Source of the DNA: an uncultured bacterium
Lineage (GTDB): Bacteria; Bacteroidota; Bacteroidia; Bacteroidales; CAIXTV01
Direction: 5' to 3'
Length of the DNA stretch: 53,534 bases
NCBI GenBank assembly: GCA_903922465.1
Contig: CAIXTV010000008.1
Span: forward strand, 1-53,534
Numbering within the stretch: position 1 is the stretch's first letter; the number at the start of each line of letters is the position of its first letter. The notes below the pieces were generated by a model, which saw nothing but the letters and a program-made list of their open reading frames with translations, made no database searches and had not been told where the DNA came from. Positions 1 to 7,712 of the stretch are shown here, piece by piece. A program made the translations under genes and the position numbers.

Positions 1-76
1 AAAACGGTGCTATCAGCTGTTAATTCAGCATCAAATCCGTCAAACATGTTCATTTCGGCTTGTTGGTCATTTGTCA
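1..76 (-). CDS. 5' end of a gene cut by the window edge, possibly nuoE
   Basis: An open frame begins with ATG at 76 and runs off the left edge after 25 codons (MTNDQQAEMNMFDGF and on). It has the same direction as the nuo genes and lies where nuoE follows nuoD in many bacteria, but the visible residues are only a polar acidic leader without a diagnostic motif. It is separated from nuoD by almost 690 bases of repeats and has a possible -7 element of its own at 134-141. The NuoE assignment rests on position alone. Confidence 0.4.
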
Positions 77-133
77 TAAGGCATTTAGTTTAAATTTTTG
101 GGCGCTAATATAATGTTTTAAATTGAATAAAAG

Positions 134-141
134 CAAATTTA
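134..141 (-). promoter_or_regulatory. Candidate -7 element for the gene at 1-76
   Basis: On the minus strand this reads TAAATTTG, a match to the Bacteroidota -7 consensus TAnnTTTG, 58 bases before the ATG at 76. No good TTTG is visible at the -33 position. If real, it would let the distal nuo genes be transcribed independently of nuoA-nuoD. Confidence 0.3.
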
Positions 142-303
142 ATTTTTCTTCCTAACACATTTCCATCCCAAAATCCCTTTAATGCTTACATAATACAATA
201 ATTATCACCAACATATATCAAATAAAAATAATCCAAAAAACTTTCATCCCTCATACCCCCAAAAAACTCATAACTCATAACTCAAAATTCATAACCAGAT
301 TTC

Positions 304-592
304 CGTTATAAGTCTTTAGATGTTCATTTTTCGAAAGCAACTTTACGTTTTTTGGCTTTAGATTCTCGTTTTTCAGCTTTAGATTTTCGTTTTTCGGCTT
401 TAGATTTTCATTTTTTGGCTCTAAGTTAGTTGTTTTTCGGCTCTAGATTTTCATTTTTCGGCTCTAGGTTTTCGTTTTTTGGCTCTAGATTTTAGTTTTA
501 CGGCTCTAGATTTTCGTTTTTTGGCTCTAGATTTTCATTTTTTGGCTCTAGGTTCTCGTTTTTTGCTTATAGATTTTCGTTATTTTGCTTTT
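304..592. repeat. 21-bp tandem array 1 (GGCTCTAGATTTTCGT type)
   Basis: About 13 imperfect copies of a 21-bp unit, core GGCTCTAGATTTTCGTTT. Variation is mostly C/T and A/G exchange, with one unit of 22 bases. The array lies between nuoD and the next gene of the operon. The left flank (ATAACCAGATTTC, 292-304) recurs at 39849-39861 beside array 6, which has a related unit. Confidence 0.9.
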
Positions 593-670
593 AAAATATT
601 GATATTAAACCTTTTCTAACCCAATAAGCCCCTACCTGCCGGTAGGCAAGTATCAACCTTCAGCCTATCC

Positions 671-716
671 CTCCCCCCTTTGAATTTGGAATTTGGAATT
701 TGGGTCTTGGGTCTTT
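671..716. repeat. Dispersed GAATTTGGAATTTGGGTCTTGG element, copy 1
   Basis: The stretch CCCCCCTTTGAATTT followed by GAATTTGGGTCTTGGGTCTT is repeated almost unchanged at 49611-49655, and related arms form hairpins at 29881-29953 and 30523-30634. It is intergenic in every case. Confidence 0.7.
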
Positions 717-725
717 CCCCTTCTT

Positions 726-759
726 CCTAAAGCCTAAAGCCTACAGCCTAATGCCTAAT
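726..759. repeat. 7-bp tandem repeat (CCTAAAG type)
   Basis: Five near copies of a heptamer (CCTAAAG, CCTACAG, CCTAATG) directly before the nuoD stop codon. Seven bases is one third of the 21-bp period of the larger arrays. Confidence 0.7.
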
Positions 760-763
760 TTCC

Positions 764-2020
764 TCACGCATCCAGCTCCCCGGCGATAACATTCATGGAA
801 CTCATCGTAACAATGGCATCCGACAACATACAACCTTTCACCATTTCAGGATATGCCTGATAATAGATGAAACACGGACGACGGAAATGCAAGCGGAAAG
901 GCGTTCTTCCTCCATCACTTACCAGATAAAAACCCAACTCTCCATTGCCGGCTTCGATAGAATGATACACTTCTCCCGCAGGGATATCCGTTTCGCCCAT
1001 AATGATTTTAAAATGCCAGATAAGCGCTTCCATATTGTTGTAAACCTTCTCTTTTGGAGGCAATACAAAGCGTGGATCCTTTGCAAAATAAGTGGTTTTA
1101 TCTTCCATAGCATCTAACTTATCCAGGGCTTGTTGGATGATGTGCAAGCTCTGCCACATTTCTTCTTCACGAACCATAAAGCGGTCGTAAGTATCACCAT
1201 TCTGACCGATGGGCACAATGAAATCAAACTCATCATAAGAACAATAGGGATTCATCACCCTGACATCATAATCCACACCGCAGGCACGAAGGTTAGGACC
1301 CGTAAAACCATACGCCAGGGCACGTTCGGCAGGGAAAGCCCCCACATTAATAGTGCGATCCATAAAGATACGATTGCGCACCAGCAGTCTTTCAAACTCC
1401 TTTAACTTTGCGGGCAACGACTTTAGCAAATGACGAATCTTATCCCATGCTTTCGGGCTGAAGTTACGTTCAAATCCGCCTATCCTTCCCATATTGGTGG
1501 TCAATCTTGCCCCACAAATTTCTTCGTAAATCTCATAAATGAATTCCCTGTCCTGAAAAAGATAGGTGAATCCGGTGAGCGCACCGCAATCGACGGCAAT
1601 AACGCTGTTGCAAATAAGATGATCGGCAATGCGCGCCAGTTCCATGACGATGATGCGAAGATAATCCACGCGTTTAGGGGTTTCTATGCCCAGTAATTTC
1701 TCCACGGTCATGTGCCAACCCATGTTGTTGAGTGGGGATGAACAATAATTCAAACGATCGGTGAGAGGGGTAATCTGATAAAACGGACGACGCTCGGCAA
1801 TCTTCTCAAAAGCACGATGAATATAACCAATGGTTTGCTCGGTATCCACAATAAACTCCCCATCCATGTGCATGATGTTTTGGAAAACGCCATGAGTGGC
1901 AGGATGCGTAGGACCCACATTGAGTGTATTATACTCCTTGTGTTCTTCAGTCTTAACGATATCTTTATCCCAGTAATCCTGATTCATCTCCGTGTTGATA
2001 TGTGCTGTGTTTTCGTCCAT
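764..2020 (-). CDS. nuoD: NADH-quinone oxidoreductase subunit D (49 kDa subunit)
   Basis: This is the 49-kDa subunit of the peripheral arm of respiratory complex I. With NuoB and NuoC it forms the quinone-binding module at the membrane interface. The 418-residue product has the family hallmarks: the N-terminal GPTHPATHGV (about residues 36-45), the GYIHRAFEKIAE segment, and the C-terminal DAIVTMSSMNVIAGELDA end. Length is normal for a stand-alone NuoD; in some bacteria, including E. coli, it is fused to NuoC, but here the two are separate genes 3 bases apart, so they are surely co-transcribed. The gene after it is displaced by a 690-base spacer holding a 21-bp repeat array, which is odd for an operon that is normally tight. 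Confidence 0.97.
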   Translation of the reverse strand: MDENTAHINTEMNQDYWDKDIVKTEEHKEYNTLNVGPTHPATHGVFQNIMHMDGEFIVDTEQTIGYIHRAFEKIAERRPFYQITPLTDRLNYCSSPLNNMGWHMTVEKLLGIETPKRVDYLRIIVMELARIADHLICNSVIAVDCGALTGFTYLFQDREFIYEIYEEICGARLTTNMGRIGGFERNFSPKAWDKIRHLLKSLPAKLKEFERLLVRNRIFMDRTINVGAFPAERALAYGFTGPNLRACGVDYDVRVMNPYCSYDEFDFIVPIGQNGDTYDRFMVREEEMWQSLHIIQQALDKLDAMEDKTTYFAKDPRFVLPPKEKVYNNMEALIWHFKIIMGETDIPAGEVYHSIEAGNGELGFYLVSDGGRTPFRLHFRRPCFIYYQAYPEMVKGCMLSDAIVTMSSMNVIAGELDA

Positions 2021-2023
2021 TGA

Positions 2024-2545
2024 TCAGGCATTTTTTCTTCTTCCAAACATAGTATCATCTTTATCTTCGCGGGTTTGATCTTCCAGAGGGAAGTCTTTTC
2101 GCATTGGGAAGTCGGTCATTTCATCCACATTCAAAATACGCTTTAAGTTAGGATGTCCCTCGAACTGTATTCCATAAAAATCATAAGTTTCGCGTTCCAT
2201 CCAATTGGCAGTGGGCCAAATGTTGGTTACGGTTTGTATGATGGGGGCATTAATATCTGTGAAAATCTTAATACGAATGCGATGATTATGAATGAAACTA
2301 TGCAAATGATACACCACTCCGAGTTGCTCCTTATCAGGATAATGCATCCCACAAAGGGTAGTCAGAAAATTATATTGCAACTCCTCATCATCGCGAAGGA
2401 AAAGCAGTGCATCGTGTATGATATCTTTATTCAAAGTAATGCAAAGCATATCGGTGAAAAACTCATGTGATATAACACCATTAGCAAAGCTATTTTGAAG
2501 CTTGCTTAGCACTAATTGGTCTCTATCTGGGTTTATTTTATACAT
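2024..2545 (-). CDS. nuoC: NADH-quinone oxidoreductase subunit C (30 kDa subunit)
   Basis: This is the 30-kDa subunit of complex I, part of the connecting module with NuoB and NuoD. The 173-residue protein has the signature around ERETYDFYGIQFEGHPNLKR (about residues 117-136), followed by the MRKDFPLE motif that precedes the C terminus. The N-terminal third is less conserved, as usual. It sits 3 bases upstream of nuoD. Upstream it is separated from nuoB by about 710 bases holding a toxin-antitoxin pair on the same strand, so its transcription must read through that insert or start within it. Confidence 0.95.
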   Translation of the reverse strand: MYKINPDRDQLVLSKLQNSFANGVISHEFFTDMLCITLNKDIIHDALLFLRDDEELQYNFLTTLCGMHYPDKEQLGVVYHLHSFIHNHRIRIKIFTDINAPIIQTVTNIWPTANWMERETYDFYGIQFEGHPNLKRILNVDEMTDFPMRKDFPLEDQTREDKDDTMFGRRKNA

Positions 2546-2617
2546 GAGTTACTACTATAAAGTTTTATTGTTCATTTTATCCTATCGTGCTTGAAAACAT
2601 TGCCGAAAGACACTTAA

Positions 2618-2959
2618 TTATTTGCTTTTATTAAAGCTATCAAGAACAATTTTGTCCAATATTGATTCGTTTATGGTTGCTAACTCAGCCTTTGAATAAA
2701 TGTAAACCAAAGTTAGATTGTTTTCTGTAAGTAACAAATAGGAAATCAGCCTATATCCTCCACTCTTACCTTTACTGTTATCTGTGTTTTTAATTCTTGC
2801 TTTGTACAAATTATTCCCTAAAGCAACCCCCAAGTCTTTAACATTCTCAATACTATCCAGAAAACTATCAACATCCAACTCTATATTAGGATATTTCTTC
2901 GCCAGTTTTTTTATTAACTTCCCAAAATAATCCGTTTTGCTAACATTAAGATTATGCAT
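2618..2959 (-). CDS. RelE/ParE-superfamily toxin inside the nuo operon
   Basis: A 113-residue basic protein resembling RelE/ParE-type toxins, which act as mRNA interferases or gyrase poisons. Seen in the sequence: an N-terminal helix with KKLAKKYP, then LGNNLYKARI, a SKGKSGGYRLISY strand and VYIYSKAE near the C terminus. The same blocks occur in the toxin at 39069-39395 (KKYP, LGDNFYKIR, GKSSGARVI, IYDKSE), so the two are paralogues. Its ATG overlaps the end of the upstream antitoxin gene by 8 bases (2952-2959), the usual coupling in such modules. The pair lies between nuoB and nuoC in the operon direction. Which activity it has cannot be told from the sequence. Confidence 0.8.
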   Translation of the reverse strand: MHNLNVSKTDYFGKLIKKLAKKYPNIELDVDSFLDSIENVKDLGVALGNNLYKARIKNTDNSKGKSGGYRLISYLLLTENNLTLVYIYSKAELATINESILDKIVLDSFNKSK

Positions 2960-3164
2960 TTTTCAAAGTCAGTTTTTTATTTTTCCAGGAAGATACTTTT
3001 TCTTCTTTTAAATCACTAATAGATTCATTAATTTCACTCTCGAATTCCAAAAGCTGCTTCTCTTTACTTACTTTTTCAATTTTAACAAAATCCAATTGTT
3101 TCAAGAAGTTGATCAAAGACCTGCCTTTGCTCTCATTGGTTATATTTATTATCAGTTGTTGCAT
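2952..3164 (-). CDS. Antitoxin of the nuo-embedded toxin-antitoxin pair
   Basis: A 70-residue product (from the ATG at 3164, MQQLIINITNESKGRS) rich in Lys and Glu, with a short beta-strand start and a charged C-terminal tail of the kind that wraps a toxin. A frame extension reaches 3185, but that would start inside the promoter-like element at 3183-3213, so 3164 is preferred. The stop overlaps the toxin start by 8 bases. The N terminus resembles small Bacteroidota antitoxins beginning with a MxxLIIxI strand; I infer the role from this and from the neighbour rather than from a named family. Confidence 0.65.
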   Translation of the reverse strand: MQQLIINITNESKGRSLINFLKQLDFVKIEKVSKEKQLLEFESEINESISDLKEEKVSSWKNKKLTLKNA

Positions 3165-3182
3165 AGCTTCACATTTAGAATA

Positions 3183-3213
3183 CAAAAATACTAATTAAAT
3201 TTAATACTACTAA
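3183..3213 (-). promoter_or_regulatory. Promoter of the toxin-antitoxin pair
   Basis: On the minus strand: TTAG (3213-3210), 19 bases, TATTTTTG (3190-3183). Box sequences and spacing equal those of the first rRNA promoter at 52793-52823. The -7 ends 18 bases before the antitoxin ATG. It gives the inserted module its own transcription and may also drive nuoC-nuoD. Confidence 0.6.
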
Positions 3214-3256
3214 AATCGCTGCATTCCGTTGGGTTTTCTTCATAGTCCTCAAAAGT

Positions 3257-3820
3257 TTATTCCATGTTATATGAGTGCATCAAATCATCGTACTCTTTTG
3301 AACTTCTTCTTCTGAGATGTTCGTTGCCGATGAGGTCTTGTATTCTTAAAATCCCATCAATAATTTGTTCTGGACGGGGAGGACAACCGGGTACGTATAC
3401 ATCAACAGGGATGATGCGGTCGATGCCCTGAAGCACGCTGTAGGTGTCGAAGATACCGCCGCTCGAAGCACAGGCTCCCACTGCTATCACCCACTTGGGT
3501 TCTGCCATTTGTATGTAGACTTCACGCAAAACAGGTCCCATTTTCTTTGCAATAGTGCCCATAACCATCAATAAGTCGCTTTGGCGGGGCGAAAAACTAA
3601 GTCTTTCCGAACCAAAGCGAGCAAGGTCGTAGTGTGCACCCATGGTTGCCATAAATTCGATGCCACAACAAGAGGTGGCGAAGGGTAGCGGCCAGATAGA
3701 ATTCTTACGTGCCAAGCCAACGGCTTTTTCGAAGGAAGTGGCAAAATATCCTTTCCCCTGAACGCCATCGGGCATCTCAGTGATGATGGGTGGGTTGATA
3801 TTTGAAGGAAGTATTGCCAT
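3257..3820 (-). CDS. nuoB: NADH-quinone oxidoreductase subunit B
   Basis: Complex I subunit carrying cluster N2, the [4Fe-4S] cluster that passes electrons to quinone. All four ligands are visible: the adjacent Cys51-Cys52 (ATSCCGIEF), Cys117 (GACASSGG) and Cys146 (PGCPPRPE), with the spacing of 65 and 29 residues seen in E. coli NuoB. The 187-residue length is normal. It follows nuoA by 24 bases. The next nuo gene, nuoC, begins about 710 bases downstream, after the toxin-antitoxin insertion. Confidence 0.97.
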   Translation of the reverse strand: MAILPSNINPPIITEMPDGVQGKGYFATSFEKAVGLARKNSIWPLPFATSCCGIEFMATMGAHYDLARFGSERLSFSPRQSDLLMVMGTIAKKMGPVLREVYIQMAEPKWVIAVGACASSGGIFDTYSVLQGIDRIIPVDVYVPGCPPRPEQIIDGILRIQDLIGNEHLRRRSSKEYDDLMHSYNME

Positions 3821-3844
3821 TATATTGCGGTCTTTTTATATTGA

Positions 3845-4210
3845 TTAGGAAGGTTTATCCCACTTAAAAGCCCCTTTGAGCAGAATATAAATGAAGCCTG
3901 CCAACACGAGCAGGATATATAAGAACATCTCGAGGAAACCATCCTTGCCAAGTGCCTGAAAGTTGACTGCCCAGGGATACATGAAGATTACTTCGACATC
4001 GAACAACACAAAAAGTATGGCGATGAGGAAGTATTTTACCGAAAAAGGGCTACGTGCATTGCCCAAACCTTCGATGCCACACTCGAAGTTCTCGAGTTTA
4101 GCCTTAGAGTAGTGTTTGGCTCCTATAATGTGGCTCAAACCAATGGTAGTTGCAATAAAACCAAGGGCTATGATGAGCTGAATCAGGACGGGTATGTAAT
4201 CTTGCGGCAT
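3845..4210 (-). CDS. nuoA: NADH-quinone oxidoreductase subunit A
   Basis: Small membrane subunit of complex I at the joint between the peripheral and membrane arms. The 121-residue protein has three hydrophobic segments (about residues 8-28, 60-82 and 91-112). It carries the conserved loop with Tyr-Glu-Cys-like ENFECGIEGLGNARSPFSVKYFL (about residues 40-62), where the exposed cysteine sits, and the FDVEVIFMYPWA motif with acidic residues inside the membrane (70-81). It is the first gene of the operon; I could not find a clear promoter ahead of it. Confidence 0.95.
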   Translation of the reverse strand: MPQDYIPVLIQLIIALGFIATTIGLSHIIGAKHYSKAKLENFECGIEGLGNARSPFSVKYFLIAILFVLFDVEVIFMYPWAVNFQALGKDGFLEMFLYILLVLAGFIYILLKGAFKWDKPS

Positions 4211-5100
4211 CTTTTTCTAAATTGTGAACTCTATAACAAAAGGGGTTTTATTTTGTTCATAAAAGTAGAAAGAATTTTGGAATTGCAAGAAATAAAATAC
4301 TTTTATCGAAATTAACAGTCAATAATTTAAAGGGGATTCTCCGATAGGAATAGCTTCAATTTAGAATTTTCAATTTTTAAGCGATTGATTGATTGAATAA
4401 AATTAAGAAGAGATAAATACAAAGTAGCGAATGCAAAGAAAATAGTTGAGCAATAAAAAAGGACTCCTAATATCCGATTTAGGTTTTAAATTGAATATAA
4501 TGCAGCCAAATGTTCTTTGAAAATATGAATATTTAAATATTTAAAGCGAAAGTGTTTGCAATTTTAGAAATTTTCAATGAAACAGAGATGAGAAAACAGG
4601 AAAGTTAGGGAAGAAATTGAGAAAGCAGTGAACGAAATACAGATTGATGTAATTAGCAAAATTCAAAGTCCCAAATATTTTTAAATTTCAAGTTCCTTTC
4701 TGTATTTAATTTTCGCTTTCGACTTTTTAAGCATAAAAAGGCAGACTTTTAGTCATACTAGCTTCAATTTTGCTCCTGAAAAAGCTTAAAATTCATCTTT
4801 CAATTGTAAATTTTGCATTTAAACTTTTGGATTTGGGAGCAAAATCATGAATATTTGAATTTAATTCATAGAGATATTTTCCGATTATTATGGTTGTTTT
4901 CATTTTAAATTAAATCACTTTTTGATTAAAAAACCTCAATTTCGTAAGTCTTTAAGATTGATTATCAGCACAAAGTGAATTAGACTGGTAAGTGTTTTTA
5001 TGATGACAGCAACGACGCGTAGGGAAAGACCTACAAAAAAATCAGAATTTCCCTACAAAAAAATCATCCAAATCCTACATGTTATTCTCGAAAATTGTTG
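4211..5100. other. Long AT-rich spacer between nuoA and the small RNA
   Basis: There is no credible coding frame here. The only structure I see is the palindrome at 4767-4845 and a doubled CCTACAAAAAAATCA near 5030-5065. No nuoA promoter matching the TAnnTTTG consensus could be found. Confidence 0.6.
4767..4845. repeat. Long imperfect palindrome
   Basis: The outer arms ATTTTGCTCC (4767-4776) and GGAGCAAAAT (4836-4845) are perfectly complementary. Inside, AAGCTTAAA can pair with TTTAAACTT with one mismatch, and AAAATT with AATTTT, giving a hairpin of about 79 bases with small bulges. No terminator T-run follows on either strand. Confidence 0.55.
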
Positions 5101-5108
5101 TACTTTTG
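5101..5108 (+). promoter_or_regulatory. -7 element of the putative small RNA
   Basis: TACTTTTG followed by C, identical to the elements before dxs and coaX. The -33 position is weak. A start about 6 bases downstream would give an RNA ending at the terminator at 5204-5250. Confidence 0.5.
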
Positions 5109-5113
5109 CCTCG

Positions 5114-5250
5114 ATAATTTAATGATTAATTGATGTTTAATCGTGTACTCTATCTGGTAAATAAAAATCAGTGATGCGGTTGGTTTTACCAGGAACATTT
5201 CCAGGCAATAAAGCCTACGCTTGACGTAGGCATTATTGCCATTTTTTTTT
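5114..5250 (+). ncRNA. Putative structured small RNA, about 137 nt
   Basis: The unit begins just after a -7 element (5101-5108) and ends in a textbook intrinsic terminator, with no open frame between. Three hairpins can be drawn: GATTAA/TTAATC around 5124-5142; CTGGTAAA (5154-5161) with TTTACCAG (5185-5192), perfect over 8 pairs; and the terminator stem at 5204-5240. The 23-base loop of the second hairpin (TCAGTGATGCGG) is the most likely functional part. I do not recognise it as 6S, SRP, tmRNA or a known riboswitch. It could also be a leader of the GH65 gene ended by attenuation, since that gene starts 220 bases downstream. Confidence 0.5.
5204..5250 (+). terminator. Strong intrinsic terminator
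   Basis: A 16-base stem (5204-5219 with 5225-5240) with a single mismatch and a 5-base loop, followed by A and nine T (5242-5250). It closes the putative small RNA. Confidence 0.85.
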
Positions 5251-5472
5251 CGAATTAGAAGTCAAAGATAATTCAATCAATAATAAGAATCTAACTTTTC
5301 AATGCATCACAACACATTAACATTTATAAGAATAAGCACAATTAAAATTCGTGATTATATTTTGGCACCTTAAATAATTCGGCGAATAATATTGTTTAAG
5401 ACATAAATTTGAGTTCCCTAAGTTAATTTGGCTAATTTTGTTGCTGTCGACAATATTAATACCCATTTAAGA

Positions 5473-7506
5473 ATGAAACTAACTTTACTTTTATTGCTTT
5501 CCGTTGTTATGCTGTCTGTTTTTGGACAGAATGATGCATGGAATATATCCACCTCAAATGCTAAGGATTATACTGGAGTTGTTTTAGCCAATGGCCGAAT
5601 CGGGATTTTATCATCTGAAAAACCTTTTGGCGTAAAGCAAATTATTCTAAATAATGTTTACGATAAAGAATCAAACCTTGGTGTTAGCCAAATTATTCAA
5701 GGGATGAATTTTGGTAATATGGAGATTGAAATTGATGGAGAGAAAGTTACAGAAGGAAATGTTAGTAATTGGAAACAAACTTTAAATATGAAAGAAGGCT
5801 ATTTAAGCACATCTTTCAACTTTAAAGATAAAGCACTTATTAATTATTCAATCATTGCACTCCGAAATGTGCCCTATACAGGATATCTCGATATTTCAAT
5901 TCAAGCTAAGGAAAATATTAAACTGAAGGTTTGTGGGAAAATCGTAACCCCATTAGATTATCAAACACCCCAAAGTAATTTTAGAACATTAATTGATGGA
6001 GAAACCACTATCCCTATCCTTCAAACCATTGCATGGAGCAAGATGGGCAAACATTTAGTGGCAACAACTGCAAGTTTCATCTGGTACGATATCAACTCAA
6101 CACGAAAAAATCAAAGACCTGTGTTGGTTCAGGAAAAAGTTTCTGAATATGATAATAGATTATCCTTTGAAAAAGAAATTAAAAAAGGAACTTCTCTCGA
6201 TTTTGCATGGACTGCTGCTGAATGTACGACTCAGGATTTTGCTGATCCACAATCAGAATCAGAACGTTTTGTTATTTTTAATTTGTTAACTCCTCACAGA
6301 GACTTATTAAATCAACACAAAACATATTGGTCAAAACTTTGGGAAGGAGATATTATAATTGAAGGAGATTTACAATCACAACAAGATGTTCGCTTAGCTC
6401 TATTCCATTTGTACTCATTTGGAAGAGAGCAATCAGATTTGAGTATTTCGCCAATGGGTTTGTCTTCTCAGGGATATAATGGTCACATATTTTGGGATGC
6501 TGAATTATGGATGTTTCCTCCTTTGTTATTACTAAACCAAGATATTGCGCTTTCACTTGTTAACTATAGGTACGATAGATTAGAAGGGGCAAAACATAAA
6601 GCAATTAATTTTGGGTACAAAGGCGCTATGTTTCCTTGGGAAAGCGATAATACAGGCGAAGAAGCTTGCCCCACTTGGGCCTTAACAGGAACCTTCGAAC
6701 ATCATATTACTGCAGATGTAGGTATTTCTTTCTGGAACTACTATCTTGTTACGAAAGATAAACTTTGGTTAAAGGACAAGGGGTATCCCTTACTAAAGGT
6801 AGTGGCTGATTTCTGGCTCAGTCGTGTAAGTAAAAATCCGGATGGAAGTTATTCAATTAAGAATGTTATTGGTGCTAATGAGTTTGCACCAAACGTTGAC
6901 GATAATGCATTTACCAATGGCTCGGCGAAAACTGTTTTGAAATTAGCTTCCCTTGCTTCAAGAGAATTGAAAATTAAACCAGATCCTGAGTGGGATAAAG
7001 TTGCATCACTTATAAAAGTGCTTTCATTTCCTGACGGAACAACCATGGAGCATAGCAAGTATGAGGGAGAAATGATCAAGCAAGCTGATGTCAATCTTTT
7101 GGCCTACCCCTTAAATATTATTACCAATAAAGAAACTATACAAAAAGATTTACATTACTATGAGCCAAAACTTTTAGCTGATGGTCCTGCAATGGGTAAA
7201 TCAATTTTTGCTGTTATTTTCGCAAGAACAGGTGATCCGACCAATGCATATCGATTATTTAAAAGTAGTTACGAGCCTAATAAGCGCCTTCCCTTTGGTG
7301 CACTTGCTGAATCGGCAACTAGTAATAATCCTTATTTTGCAACAGGAGCCGGGGGCTTGTTGCAAGTTGTAATGTTTGGTTTTGGTGGATTACATATTAC
7401 ATCTAAGGGAATAGTCCAGAAGCACCCTGTTCTTCCAAAAGAATGGAAATCTTTGACAATTAAGGGAGTTGGGCCACAAAAGAAGACTTTTGTTGTGAAA
7501 AATTAA
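5473..7506 (+). CDS. Secreted glycoside hydrolase family 65 protein (ATHL1/PGGHG-like)
   Basis: A 677-residue protein of the GH65 (alpha,alpha)6-barrel family. The nearest pattern I recognise is the eukaryotic/bacterial ATHL1 group, whose human member removes glucose from glucosyl-galactosyl-hydroxylysine: GHIFWDAELWMFP (Asp342), GYKGAMFPWES, and GANEFAPNVDDNAFTN with Glu470 as the presumed general acid. The spacing of these acidic residues (128) is close to that in the human enzyme. The start at 5473 gives a signal peptide (MKLTLLLLLSVVMLSVFGQ), so the enzyme is exported. An in-frame TTG at 5428 would only add 15 residues in front of it. It stands alone, with no sugar transporter or SusCD pair nearby. 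Substrate unknown: an alpha-glucoside such as trehalose, kojibiose or a glycan is possible. Confidence 0.85.
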   Translation: MKLTLLLLLSVVMLSVFGQNDAWNISTSNAKDYTGVVLANGRIGILSSEKPFGVKQIILNNVYDKESNLGVSQIIQGMNFGNMEIEIDGEKVTEGNVSNWKQTLNMKEGYLSTSFNFKDKALINYSIIALRNVPYTGYLDISIQAKENIKLKVCGKIVTPLDYQTPQSNFRTLIDGETTIPILQTIAWSKMGKHLVATTASFIWYDINSTRKNQRPVLVQEKVSEYDNRLSFEKEIKKGTSLDFAWTAAECTTQDFADPQSESERFVIFNLLTPHRDLLNQHKTYWSKLWEGDIIIEGDLQSQQDVRLALFHLYSFGREQSDLSISPMGLSSQGYNGHIFWDAELWMFPPLLLLNQDIALSLVNYRYDRLEGAKHKAINFGYKGAMFPWESDNTGEEACPTWALTGTFEHHITADVGISFWNYYLVTKDKLWLKDKGYPLLKVVADFWLSRVSKNPDGSYSIKNVIGANEFAPNVDDNAFTNGSAKTVLKLASLASRELKIKPDPEWDKVASLIKVLSFPDGTTMEHSKYEGEMIKQADVNLLAYPLNIITNKETIQKDLHYYEPKLLADGPAMGKSIFAVIFARTGDPTNAYRLFKSSYEPNKRLPFGALAESATSNNPYFATGAGGLLQVVMFGFGGLHITSKGIVQKHPVLPKEWKSLTIKGVGPQKKTFVVKN

Positions 7507-7687
7507 ATTGCCGAGCAAAAGTCTTCTGTTTGAGCACTAACTTACTGTCTAAAAAAAGAACTTAAAATGACTTCCATGAAAGCCTTAATGCTTGATTTTA
7601 AAAGCATAGGATGATTTTTATACGGTAACATTTAAGATGGATAATTAACAATTTATCATATTTCATCCTGCACATCATCAGAAATTG

Positions 7688-7695
7688 TACATTTG
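7688..7695 (+). promoter_or_regulatory. -7 element before the amidophosphoribosyltransferase-like gene
   Basis: TACATTTG followed by C, ending 18 bases before the ATG at 7713. The -33 candidate TTTC (7661-7664) is further away than the usual 19 bases. Confidence 0.45.
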
Positions 7696-7712
7696 CATTT
7701 AATTATACAAAC

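Noticed and set aside
764-2545. A fused nuoCD gene with a sequencing break
   Set aside because: Both genes have proper starts and stops 3 bases apart and complete ends, so they are separate genes.
5428-5472. Upstream TTG start for the GH65 gene
   Set aside because: It would put 15 polar residues before a perfect signal peptide that begins at the ATG at 5473.
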